DNA from: Xylanibacter brevis ATCC 19188
GTDB taxonomy: Bacteria; Bacteroidota; Bacteroidia; Bacteroidales; Bacteroidaceae
DNA: 45,432 bases
Reading direction: 5' to 3'
Assembly (NCBI RefSeq): GCF_000621725.1
Contig: NZ_JHXM01000023.1
Location: 1 to 45,432 of the forward strand
Below the pieces are notes generated by a model. It made no database searches, was not told the origin of the DNA, and was given only the letters and a program-made list of their open reading frames with translations. The translations under genes were made by a program, and so were the position numbers. Below, in pieces: positions 24,228 to 31,805 of this stretch (positions within the stretch are counted from its first letter, which is position 1; the number at the start of each line of letters is the position of its first letter).

Positions 24228-27080
24228 ATGGAAAAAGTTATAAACTATATAAAATCCAGAACTTACAACATATACTTCTGTATGTTTGTAATGCTGGGAT
24301 TAATGATAACTCAAAAGATCTGTGCTGCAACAACAGTATCACTTTATGTGGGACAGAGCCAAATAATTTCCGCTCCCAACGCTCCTCAAGGCGCATTGTA
24401 TGCTGTTACATGGGCTTCACGACATGCTTCTGTTTCTGTTTCAAATTACGGTTCATATGGAGGACAGGTGAGTGTCAACTCCTATTTTCAGGGAACTGCA
24501 GAAATACAGTGTGACTATTACTGGCGATGGTATTCTGGAACCACCCAACACACAAACCATGCCACGACATATTATTATGTCACTTGTAAGACTGTGAATC
24601 TTTCAATCAATCCTTCTAGCATGACGCTCAACCTTAATGAAGGAGCCAGTATTAGTTATTCGCTAAGTCCTAACATCAGCCCTACACCAACTGTCAGATT
24701 CTATTCCAACAATACAAATGTGGCTACAGTAAATAGCAATGGATACGTCTATGCAACAGGGGCTGGCTCAACCACAATTACTATAGAAAACAGTGCGGGC
24801 CCTTCTGCTTCTTGTTCTGTTCAGGTAAAGGCTCCGGTAGTTGTGACCAGTGCTTCTGTGTTTTCTCCAATAAACATTGGTGTAGATGAACAAAAGCATC
24901 TTTCCGTGTCAACCTATCCAAGTGATGCACCTGTTGATAGTCGGGTGTGGCGTATTGCAGAAGGTGATTCTTACATATCACTAAGTTCTTCTGGACTACT
25001 GACGGGTACGGCTCCAGGTACGGCAAAGGTTTATTGTACTGTAAATGGTAATGTAGTATCGAATACCGCTATCGTAAATGTGACTGAACCTCCATTAACA
25101 TGTATCAGTACATCTCCCCTTAACGAGGAAATAGATGTATCGGCTTTTGTTAAACCATCGGTGATATTCTCACAGGTATTATATGAAGGTGAGTATTTTT
25201 CTTCTATAACATTGAAAGATGAGGAGAATGCAAATGTGGATGGTACAGTAAGCCTTCACGAAAATTTGTTGTCGTTCAGTCCGTCAAGACCGTTATCTGA
25301 AAATACGTTTTATACATTGAACATTCCTGTCGGAGCTGTAAAGAACAAATGGGGTTCGAGTTGTGAAACTGACATAATGATTCGATTCAAGACGGGAGAA
25401 TACACAAAGCTGACATTGACCGCGTCGCCTCCGTCTGGATACATCTTTAAAGATAGTTGCGTAATGCTGACCGCCAGCCATCCTAATTCACAAATTTATT
25501 ATACTAGCGATGGTTCAATACCTACTACTTCAAGTTCGCTTTACAAGGAACCGATAGTTGTTGATCGTGACATGCAACTACGGGCTGTTGCAGTGGGTGC
25601 TGGGTATAGGCAAAGTGATGTGCTTATAGCAGACTACATCCTGTCCAGCATGGAAATAGACAAAAGGTTCCCTTTGACGAAAGAACCTATGTTCATTTAC
25701 AAAGATGTTGTTCCATTCATCAAATTCCGCAACAGGATAAATGCAAGTAGCAATATTGATAATGTAATGCTTACCAAAGATGGAATGACGATAAGAGTAG
25801 AGACCATCGTTAATGATAGTACACTATTCATTGTACCAGAGGAACCGTTGAGTTTGGGGTGCACCTATACTGTGACTATTCCTGCCGATGCGGTGAAATC
25901 GTGGCAAGGTGAGAGTTGCAAGGCCACCTCATGGACATTCAGCACTGGCGATTTTGCCACAGCCATTAGTGTGGGTGGGCCGGAATTAGGAATGGCTATC
26001 AAGACTGACGGCTCACTATGGACATGGGGACAGCGGATTACAGATGCCAATGCTGAGGACGGCAGTTACAGTTACACCCAGCAAACTGAGCCTGCTGATT
26101 TTGTCAGTGGCGATGTCGTGGCTGTGTCATCGGGCTACATGCACCATGCGTTGATTAAGCGTGATGGCTCGCTGTGGATGTGGGGCCGGCAGTATTGTGG
26201 TGAGTTCGGCAATGGCAGCACTACTGCCTCCGCACTACCTGTCAAGGTAATGGATGGTGTGAAGCGTGTGAGTTGCGGATTACAGAATACTGCCATCGTG
26301 AAACAGGATGGTACACTCTGGATGTGTGGTCGCAATGACCTGGGACAGATAGACGAGAGTCGCACAGTCCTGCCACAATATGTGATGGTGGCTGAGGATG
26401 TGAGTGACATAACGCTCAACTGGGGTTCTTTGCAGATTGTCAAGACTGACGGCACTATTGATATTCGCACCTGGGACGAAGAATTTGATGCACAACGCAA
26501 GTCTGTAGAGCCTGACAACTTAGACGCTGAATTTGAAACTATAGAATATGGTTGGAAGAATGCAGTGGCCTTGGAGAAGAATGGAAGTGTCTGGGCGTGG
26601 GGAGATTCGTCTCAAAAAGGAACATGGGAAGTAACTCCATCAATAGTTATTGCAGGCCGTAATTCTTCTGAACTAAAAGGAGTGTCATACGTAAATTCAT
26701 CTATTACCTTGAAAGAAGGAGAAAAGTCTGTAGCAGAAGTTCTGCCCGTTCCTTTAACAGCCGACTATGCTTCCTTGTCATGGATGAGCAGTGACGAAGG
26801 TGTTGCTAAGGTGACGGAGAGAGGTGTTGTGACTGGCATCACACCTGGCGAAGCAAAAATAACGGTGACGATTACTTCAACACAAGGAGTGGTTTTTACT
26901 GCCATTTGCAATGTGACGGTTACAGGCATGAACGTTGATGCTATTTCCCATTCCATAGCCGATGATTCTTCAGACGATAACCACTCTGAAGACCCTGTTT
27001 ACAACCTCCAAGGGCAACAGGTGAAGCAGCCCAAAAAAGGCATCTTCATTCGGAGGGGCAAGAAGGAAGTAATGCGTTGA
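24228..27080 (+). CDS. Large secreted protein with Ig-like (BIG2), CHB_HEX_C and RCC1-like repeats
   Basis: A 950-residue protein with an N-terminal hydrophobic export signal (about residues 15-34). Ig-like group 2 modules are seen near 110-200 and 205-285 (STTITIENSAGPSASCSV, PGTAKVYCTV) and again at 820-905. A Big_5-like module lies near 290-390, a chitobiase C-terminal-like module around 395-475 (IYYTSDGSIPTTSSSLY), and RCC1-type repeats at 580-790 (TDGSLWTWGQ, RDGSLWMWGRQ, QDGTLWMCGRND). The end (VYNLQGQQVKQPKKGIFIRR) resembles Bacteroidales C-terminal tails of type IX secreted proteins. It follows the repeat protein by 14 bp. Confidence 0.8.
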   Translation: MEKVINYIKSRTYNIYFCMFVMLGLMITQKICAATTVSLYVGQSQIISAPNAPQGALYAVTWASRHASVSVSNYGSYGGQVSVNSYFQGTAEIQCDYYWRWYSGTTQHTNHATTYYYVTCKTVNLSINPSSMTLNLNEGASISYSLSPNISPTPTVRFYSNNTNVATVNSNGYVYATGAGSTTITIENSAGPSASCSVQVKAPVVVTSASVFSPINIGVDEQKHLSVSTYPSDAPVDSRVWRIAEGDSYISLSSSGLLTGTAPGTAKVYCTVNGNVVSNTAIVNVTEPPLTCISTSPLNEEIDVSAFVKPSVIFSQVLYEGEYFSSITLKDEENANVDGTVSLHENLLSFSPSRPLSENTFYTLNIPVGAVKNKWGSSCETDIMIRFKTGEYTKLTLTASPPSGYIFKDSCVMLTASHPNSQIYYTSDGSIPTTSSSLYKEPIVVDRDMQLRAVAVGAGYRQSDVLIADYILSSMEIDKRFPLTKEPMFIYKDVVPFIKFRNRINASSNIDNVMLTKDGMTIRVETIVNDSTLFIVPEEPLSLGCTYTVTIPADAVKSWQGESCKATSWTFSTGDFATAISVGGPELGMAIKTDGSLWTWGQRITDANAEDGSYSYTQQTEPADFVSGDVVAVSSGYMHHALIKRDGSLWMWGRQYCGEFGNGSTTASALPVKVMDGVKRVSCGLQNTAIVKQDGTLWMCGRNDLGQIDESRTVLPQYVMVAEDVSDITLNWGSLQIVKTDGTIDIRTWDEEFDAQRKSVEPDNLDAEFETIEYGWKNAVALEKNGSVWAWGDSSQKGTWEVTPSIVIAGRNSSELKGVSYVNSSITLKEGEKSVAEVLPVPLTADYASLSWMSSDEGVAKVTERGVVTGITPGEAKITVTITSTQGVVFTAICNVTVTGMNVDAISHSIADDSSDDNHSEDPVYNLQGQQVKQPKKGIFIRRGKKEVMR

Positions 27081-27093
27081 TAGCATCTTAAAG

Positions 27094-27147
27094 AAAAGAA
27101 CCGCCTGGCAATGTGGAGACTCTTGCCTGGCGGTTCTTTTCATTTTT
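27094..27147 (+). terminator. Intrinsic terminator after the secreted-protein operon
   Basis: AAAAGAACCGCC (27094-27105) pairs with GGCGGTTCTTTT (27129-27140), extended inward by TGGCAA/TTGCC with one mismatch, and followed by a run of seven T. Confidence 0.8.
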
Positions 27148-27230
27148 TTACAGCGCCCCTTTGGTGGAGGGCAGTTCATAGTGGCATCTGTTATGATATG
27201 ATATTAACGAGGGACCGGGGGGACTGGTAC

Positions 27231-27275
27231 TGAAGTGAACCTTATAGTTGTGTCCAACTTTCTGGGTTCACTTCA
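27231..27275 (-). repeat. 45-bp palindromic element, copy 2
   Basis: Reverse complement of the element at 14898-14942 with two differences in the inner 23 bp; the 11-bp ends are identical. The two copies are 12.3 kb apart in opposite orientation and bracket the mosaic region. Confidence 0.85.
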
Positions 27276-27325
27276 TATTATGGAATGATATGGAAGTTGG
27301 AGGCAGCTTGCCTTTGTCATTAATC

Positions 27326-27387
27326 GAAAGTAGGGGTTAGTACTTTCTGGAACATGTGGCGGTAGGCTGCTACCTTCTTGTCGAAAG
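27326..27387 (-). pseudogene. Remnant of a uracil-DNA-glycosylase-like 3' end
   Basis: On the - strand this stretch reads LSFDKKVAAYRHMFQKVL, close to the C-terminus of the intact gene at 28378-29118 (LAFDKKVEAYRLMFKEVF). Nothing else of the gene is present; a repeat mosaic adjoins it. It looks like a leftover of a second, diverged copy. Confidence 0.45.
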
Positions 27388-27432
27388 AGAGAGGTGGTGC
27401 GGCAGAGCCGCAAGATGAGAGGTGAGAGATGT
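27386..27432 (+). repeat. Repeat mosaic B: short heptamer tract with mini-hairpin
   Basis: Contains the mini-hairpin TGCGGC-aga-GCCGCA (27398-27412) followed by ATGAGAGGTGAGAGATG. It overlaps the 5' end of the next small gene and could supply its start codon. Confidence 0.75.
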
Positions 27433-27642
27433 AATATACGGTATGAGGAGGTGATGGCTTTTATCAAGGGCTATCATCGGAATCCGTCGCGGCATAGGAT
27501 CGAGGAACATGACATGCTGAACTGGCTGAAGGTGAATCGTAAAGCCTTGAATGCTGGGAAGATGAAGCCAGAGAGGGTGGAGACGTTTAAAGAGCTACTC
27601 ACCTTGACAGAACAATATCGGCGGAAGAATCAGTATGAGTAG
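27415..27642 (+). CDS. Small helicase-associated-like protein, paralog of 2916-3146
   Basis: From ATG 27415 it encodes 75 residues. RYEEVMAFIKGYHRNPSRH, MLNWLKVNRKALNAGK and RRKNQYE align along the full length with the protein at 2916-3146. The segment before RYEEV (MRGERCNI) is encoded by the heptamer repeat rather than by family sequence, so the original N-terminus seems replaced. An alternative GTG at 27394 lies wholly in the repeat. It may be expressed or may be a truncated relic. Confidence 0.55.
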   Translation: MRGERCNIRYEEVMAFIKGYHRNPSRHRIEEHDMLNWLKVNRKALNAGKMKPERVETFKELLTLTEQYRRKNQYE

Positions 27643-27706
27643 CTGTGATGGCATCGCAACCTACGAGACATGAGGATAACATGTAGTCAAATCATGGCGC
27701 ATGATG

Positions 27707-28381
27707 CTATCCGATTAACTTCGCGATTTGTTTGTCGGAAGCCTCGGGCAGGAGGGCGCTGAAATGATGCTTGAGGCGCTGAAAGGATTCCTCCGGTGTG
27801 TGAGGACATGGAGGTACGTCATGTCCTAAGAGTTGTTCGGGGGTCGTGAGAAGCGCCCAGCCCCATCCGTATTCATGGTTGTGCTTGTCCAGCGGATAGA
27901 CGAAGTCTTCGGTGACGACACGGCAAGCCATCTGCAAACGTGTGACGTAGCCGTCGAACTTGCTCTGCATCTTTGGACCCGTAAAACCGCAGGCGGCACG
28001 CAGTTCACGTGTAATCATGCTGCCTTGCTCCTGCAGGGTGAATAGGATGGCTTCTTCGATGCTACCTTCTTCGGGTGCAGAAAACCTGCTGCGACGATAG
28101 TTACAGAAGTCGGGCCACCACTCGCGGCTGATAAAGCCAGCCTTGCCGGCAAAGAACTTTCCATAGACACAGTTGCCCTCCTGTACGATGGGGCCTTTCC
28201 ATTTCCATAAAGGCCAGTCCCAACCGCCATCGGGATAGACGACATAGCGGCAGTCTTCGTCCACCAAGTCTTCAGCAGAAAAACCTGTGATGCCGCTGTC
28301 CAACAGAGGCAGAAAACCTATTTCTTGGATCAAGTCCATCAGTTCCGGGCAACTATGTATTTCTTCTTGTAGTCTCATCAT
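27707..28381 (-). CDS. AlkZ-related (winged-helix) protein
   Basis: A 224-residue protein. GFLPLLDSGITGFSAEDLVD, PDGGWDWPLWKWKGPIV and GKAGFISREWWPDFCNYRR are features of a family that I recall as AlkZ-related, distant relatives of the YcaQ/AlkZ DNA glycosylases with winged-helix repeats. SMITRELRAACGFTGPKM is a likely winged helix. AlkZ enzymes unhook interstrand crosslinks, but the catalytic QxQ motif of the full-length family is not visible in this shorter protein, so activity is uncertain. Its start overlaps the stop of the glycosylase-family gene by 4 nt (ATGA), supporting a joint role in DNA repair. Confidence 0.7.
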   Translation of the reverse strand: MMRLQEEIHSCPELMDLIQEIGFLPLLDSGITGFSAEDLVDEDCRYVVYPDGGWDWPLWKWKGPIVQEGNCVYGKFFAGKAGFISREWWPDFCNYRRSRFSAPEEGSIEEAILFTLQEQGSMITRELRAACGFTGPKMQSKFDGYVTRLQMACRVVTEDFVYPLDKHNHEYGWGWALLTTPEQLLGHDVPPCPHTPEESFQRLKHHFSALLPEASDKQIAKLIG

Positions 28382-29118
28382 ATTTCGTCAAATACTTCTT
28401 TAAACATGAGTCGGTAGGCCTCCACCTTTTTGTCGAAGGCCAGGGGATAGGCGCGTGAAGAAGAGGGTAGGCGCCATAGGCTGAAGGGTGATGTGGTGCG
28501 CCTTTGGCGCAAAGTGAGAAGTGAGAAGTGAGAAGTGAGAGGTGAGTGCGCCTTTGGCGCAAGGTGAGAGGTGAGAGGTGAGAAGTGAGAAGTGAGAGGT
28601 GGTGCGGCAGAGACTAGCACAGAGGTGTTGACCTTGGGTACTTCTGGGATGCCAAGGGTGGCACAGATGGTGGCGGTGGCCTTCTCGCCAGTGGTGACGA
28701 TGGCACGGAGGTGGGGAAGCTTGGAAATGAGGGCGCGGACATCGGTGGGCTCTACCACCTCGAGGAATTTGTCGGAGGCATTGTCTTGCAGACGGCGGAT
28801 GGCGGTGGAGGTGTCGTAGAAGGCGAGGCCTTTCTCCCGACAGAAGGCGATAATATCGTCGATCTTGAAGCATTTATGCTCTGTGTCCACAAAGTGGTTC
28901 TTGTCGCCAAAGAACAGCTGACCCTCGATGCGCCAGTGGTCGTTGATGAAGTTGGGATAGTAGAAATCCATACACCACCGCTTGCGCTGTGGAGGGAAAC
29001 TGCCCAGGAACAGTACTTGGGCGTTCTCGGGAAGGAACGGACGCAGTGGGTGATACTCCACGCTGTTGGTGCTGCGCGCTATGTTTTTTTCGTTCAGGTA
29101 GGATGTCGTAGTGGTCAT
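28378..29118 (-). CDS. Uracil-DNA-glycosylase-family protein with an in-frame repeat insertion
   Basis: A 246-residue protein. VLFLGSFPPQRKRW is the first active-site-like motif of the UDG superfamily, FYYPNFINDHWR the second region, and IVTTGEKATATICATLG a conserved core segment. The family C-terminus LWRLPSSSRAYPLAF is present near the end. Between these (28495-28613) lies about 119 bp of the heptamer/mini-hairpin repeat, which adds about 40 Leu/Thr/Ser/His-rich residues (LTSHFSP-like, seven-residue period) without breaking the frame. The insertion sits just before the PSSSRAYP motif, so enzyme activity may be changed. It is divergent from the flavodiiron gene. Confidence 0.78.
   Translation of the reverse strand: MTTTTSYLNEKNIARSTNSVEYHPLRPFLPENAQVLFLGSFPPQRKRWCMDFYYPNFINDHWRIEGQLFFGDKNHFVDTEHKCFKIDDIIAFCREKGLAFYDTSTAIRRLQDNASDKFLEVVEPTDVRALISKLPHLRAIVTTGEKATATICATLGIPEVPKVNTSVLVSAAPPLTSHFSPLTSHLAPKAHSPLTSHFSLLTLRQRRTTSPFSLWRLPSSSRAYPLAFDKKVEAYRLMFKEVFDEI
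28495..28613 (-). repeat. Repeat mosaic C inside the glycosylase gene
   Basis: Contains mini-hairpins TGCGCC-ttt-GGCGCA at 28497-28511 and 28547-28561 and about ten GTGAGAR heptamers, ending with a broken TGCGGC-aga arm near 28602 where gene sequence resumes. The frame is kept through the whole tract. Confidence 0.85.
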
Positions 29119-29137
29119 AAGCGGTTCTTTTTCTTTG

Positions 29138-29145
29138 CAAAGTTA
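29138..29145 (-). promoter_or_regulatory. -7 element TAACTTTG for the glycosylase/AlkZ-related pair
   Basis: CAAAGTTA on the + strand reads TAACTTTG on the - strand, 19 bp before the start codon at 29118, matching TAnnTTTG. The -33 part is not clear. Confidence 0.5.
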
Positions 29146-29165
29146 CAAAATTTTTTGGTTTGATG

Positions 29166-29195
29166 TTGGCAATACAAATATAATTCGTATCTTTG
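29166..29195 (+). promoter_or_regulatory. Promoter of the flavodiiron gene, TTG-N19-TATCTTTG
   Basis: TTG at 29166-29168 and TATCTTTG at 29188-29195 match both parts of the Bacteroidetes promoter with correct spacing. The start site would be near 29202, about 32 nt before the ATG. Confidence 0.7.
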
Positions 29196-29233
29196 TCGAA
29201 AATTGTATTTCTATTAATTATTAAGGATAAGAC

Positions 29234-30406
29234 ATGATAAGCGATAGCATCAAGTATATCGGTGTGGATGATCTCGACATCGATCTCTTTGAAAGTCAGT
29301 ATGTGGTGCCCGAGGGCATGAGTTATAACTCGTATCTCATCGACGATGAGCAGATAGCCGTGCTGGACACGGCCGATTGTCGTAAGGGCGAGGCGTGGAA
29401 AGCTAACCTGACGAAGGCCCTGAATGGTCGTCAGCCCGACTATCTGGTGGCGCACCACATGGAGCCAGACCATGCAGCGCTGATAGCCTGGATGATGGAG
29501 ACCTATCGCAATGTCAAACTGGTGTGCAGCGCGCAGGCCGCGAAGATGTTGCCCAACTTCTTCGAGGGCGTGAATTTCGAAGGTCGCGTTGTCATCGTCA
29601 AAGAAGGTGATACCCTGGCGCTGGGACAGCACACCTTGCACTTCATTGGTGCAGCTATGGTGCACTGGCCCGAGGTCATCATGAGCTACGAGAGCACAGA
29701 GAAGGTGCTGTTCTCAGCCGATGGTTTTGGTAAGTTTGGCGCATTGGTCAACGAGACCGACGACTGGGCTTGTGAGGCACGCCGTTATTATTTTAATATA
29801 TGTGGAAAGTATGGCTCGCAGGTGCAGAGCGTTCTGAAGAAGGCTGCAGACATCGATGTGCAGACCATCTGTCCGCTGCACGGTCCGGTGCTGAAGGGTG
29901 AGGCCCTGAAAGAGGCGTTGCGCCTGTATGACATCTGGAGCAAGTACGAACCCGAGAGCGAGGGCATCTTTATTGCCTATGCCAGCATCCATGGCGGCAC
30001 GGCCAAGGCTGCCGAGCACCTGGCAGAGTTGCTGCGCGAGAAGGGCGCCAAGAAAGTGGTGGTGAGCGATCTGAGTCGTTCGGACCTGGCCGAGGCTATC
30101 GAGGATGCTTTCCGCTATCCAACGGTGGTGGTGGCTGCCTCCAGTTATGATGCCGGTGTGTTCCCACCCATGCACGACTTCCTCTATCACTTGCAAATCA
30201 AGAACTACCAGAAGCGTCGCTTCGGTATCATTGAGAACGGCAGTTGGGCGCCAACGGCAGGTCGCGTGATGCGCACGATGATAGAAGCCATGAAGGATTG
30301 CGAGATCGTAGAGCCGATGGTCAGCATCCGCTCGCGCATGAAGGCGGAAGACGAGGAACAGCTGCGGATGTTGGCGAGAGGTTTGTGCGGCGGAGCCGCA
30401 AGATGA
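29234..30406 (+). CDS. Flavodiiron protein (FprA-family A-type flavoprotein)
   Basis: A 390-residue protein that reduces O2 to water or NO to N2O using electrons from rubredoxin-type donors, protecting an anaerobe. The N-terminal metallo-beta-lactamase domain carries the diiron motif HHMEPDHAA (H-x-E-x-D-H), HWPEVIM and LFSADGFGKFG, with the last ligand in CPLHGPV. The C-terminal flavodoxin domain starts at IFIAYASIHGGTAKAAEHLA, the FMN phosphate loop. The last residues (about from GLCGGAAR) are encoded by a dispersed repeat that supplies the stop codon, so the native C-terminus has been replaced. Confidence 0.92.
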   Translation: MISDSIKYIGVDDLDIDLFESQYVVPEGMSYNSYLIDDEQIAVLDTADCRKGEAWKANLTKALNGRQPDYLVAHHMEPDHAALIAWMMETYRNVKLVCSAQAAKMLPNFFEGVNFEGRVVIVKEGDTLALGQHTLHFIGAAMVHWPEVIMSYESTEKVLFSADGFGKFGALVNETDDWACEARRYYFNICGKYGSQVQSVLKKAADIDVQTICPLHGPVLKGEALKEALRLYDIWSKYEPESEGIFIAYASIHGGTAKAAEHLAELLREKGAKKVVVSDLSRSDLAEAIEDAFRYPTVVVAASSYDAGVFPPMHDFLYHLQIKNYQKRRFGIIENGSWAPTAGRVMRTMIEAMKDCEIVEPMVSIRSRMKAEDEEQLRMLARGLCGGAAR

Positions 30407-30600
30407 GAGATGAGTGCGCCTTTGGCGCAAACTGAGAACTGAGAATTGAGAGGTGAGAGGTGAAACAACCCCCTCTAAATCTCCCCAAGGGGAGACTTGC
30501 TTTTGGCGCAACTTCAACGATGAGACTAAAAACGCCCCTCCATTACAGGGAGGGGAACGGGGGTGGGTCTCTCTCTCCCTCCCTCGGGAGGGGCGGGGAG
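30386..30600 (+). repeat. Repeat mosaic D at the 3' end of the flavodiiron gene
   Basis: Order: mini-hairpin TGCGGC-gga-GCCGCA (30386-30400, still coding), ATGAGAG heptamers, mini-hairpin TGCGCC-ttt-GGCGCA (30415-30429), more heptamers, the 35-bp module identical to 21533-21567 (30469-30503), then a module (CAACGATGAGACTAAAAACG onward, about 30507-30570) shared with 33817-33881, and a C/T-rich end. The remaining bases to 30671 show no gene. Confidence 0.85.
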
Positions 30601-30671
30601 GGGTTGAGTGACATAAACAATTAAAAAGGATAATTAAGATTTTTTTTGTGAGGCTTTCAGATTATTTAGAC

Positions 30672-30679
30672 TACCTTTG
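30672..30679 (+). promoter_or_regulatory. -7 element TACCTTTG for the kinase-like gene
   Basis: Matches TAnnTTTG; a TTG at 30646-30648 lies 23 bp upstream, slightly more than usual. The leader to the ATG at 30735 is about 50 nt. Confidence 0.5.
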
Positions 30680-30734
30680 CAAGCCGAAAATGGTTTGAAT
30701 CTTAACACATTAATTTTTTTATCTCGGGATAACT

Positions 30735-31559
30735 ATGAGTACAGTCCTTGTTATTGCCTTTATTTTATTGGTAACCAATGCGTTAGCGTTCTATTTCGTG
30801 CGTCGCTATTATCAGCAATTGCTCAAACGAGAGCTGAGTAAAGCACAGAAAAGTGAACATCTGAAGTCTGTCTTCCTGGCCAATGTGAGTCGTTCGCTGC
30901 GCAAGCCGCTTAATGCCATCCTTGGCTACAGTAACATCATTCTGGCAGAAGAGAATAAAGACCTGCATGCTTCGCAGGTGAGAGACCTGGTGTCGCTGAT
31001 CAATGCAGACAGTCAGCAGTTGCTTGGCTTTATCGGCCAGCTTCTGGAGTTGTCAAACTATGAGGGAAGCATGCCTTCGTTCACGCTGATTGAAGTCAAC
31101 CTGGCCGAACTGATGGCCTCCTATCGTCGTGAGGCCATGAATGTGACCCGTCCCGATGTGTCTGTGGTTCTTCGCAGCGACTTGTCGCCCCACTGCAAAG
31201 CCACCCTCGACACCAACTTCATGCACCAGCTGATGATGCATCTGCTGACCGAGGCTGCCAAGAACACGATGAAGGGTGATATCATGGTGAACTTTAAGTA
31301 TGAGCGTCACGGTCTGAAGGTGGCCATCACCTATGGCGGGGTAGGAAAGACCGACCTGCTGACCGAGGATATCTACTCATTCCTGCAGAAAGAGGATGCC
31401 ATGATGCTGACCAAAGACAACTCCCGATTCGGACTCTCCATCTGCAAGGCCATCATTGATGCTTTGGGTGGCGAACTCGATTTTGAGACGGGCAATGGCT
31501 CAAAGACGGTTGCCTCGTTCTGGTTTCCCTGTAAGATGCGCGACAAACATAAACGATAA
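30735..31559 (+). CDS. Histidine-kinase-like protein with degenerate catalytic motifs (pseudokinase)
   Basis: A 274-residue protein with one N-terminal membrane helix (residues 3-22), a HisKA-like region and an HATPase-like domain. The H-box reads FLANVSRSLRKPLNAIL: the phosphoacceptor His is Arg (R53) and the next Glu is Ser. The N-box reads LLTEAAKNTMKG, with Glu in place of the conserved Asn. The G1 region reads ITYGGVGKTD, lacking the usual DTG. The end (FGLSICKAIIDALGGELDF) is conserved. The fold is kept while phosphotransfer and normal ATP binding are unlikely, which suggests a dimerising or scaffold role. No response regulator is beside it. Confidence 0.85.
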   Translation: MSTVLVIAFILLVTNALAFYFVRRYYQQLLKRELSKAQKSEHLKSVFLANVSRSLRKPLNAILGYSNIILAEENKDLHASQVRDLVSLINADSQQLLGFIGQLLELSNYEGSMPSFTLIEVNLAELMASYRREAMNVTRPDVSVVLRSDLSPHCKATLDTNFMHQLMMHLLTEAAKNTMKGDIMVNFKYERHGLKVAITYGGVGKTDLLTEDIYSFLQKEDAMMLTKDNSRFGLSICKAIIDALGGELDFETGNGSKTVASFWFPCKMRDKHKR

Positions 31560-31577
31560 TCATCGTTACTTTCCCCC

Positions 31578-31615
31578 AAAAAACTTCGAGCAGAACGTCT
31601 CGAAGTTTTTTTTAT
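31578..31615 (+). terminator. Intrinsic terminator after the kinase-like gene
   Basis: AAAAAACTTCGAG (31578-31590) and CTCGAAGTTTTTT (31599-31611) form a perfect 13-bp stem with an 8-nt loop, followed by further T. Confidence 0.85.
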
Positions 31616-31748
31616 TTAATCCGTTCCAAGTGCCGTTTTTAGGCTAATATGTTTATAAACACCTTTGAAATTGTTTAGTTTTACGGGAATTATAGGCTAA
31701 AAAGGGAAAAATGTATTAAAAGATAGACATACATTCAAAAAAAATGTT

Positions 31749-31756
31749 TATTTTTG
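31749..31756 (+). promoter_or_regulatory. -7 element TATTTTTG for the dehydratase gene
   Basis: Matches TAnnTTTG, 49 bp before the start codon at 31806. No clear -33 element. Confidence 0.5.
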
Positions 31757-31805
31757 CACCGACAAATAAACCTGATTTAATTATATCGCTTAGGAAAGTC
31801 GGATT

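Noticed and set aside
14898..27275. Composite transposon bounded by the 45-bp elements
   Set aside because: No transposase matching such ends is present inside; the only transposase is a Y1 RAYT that does not use terminal inverted repeats. Kept only as a finding about inverted elements.
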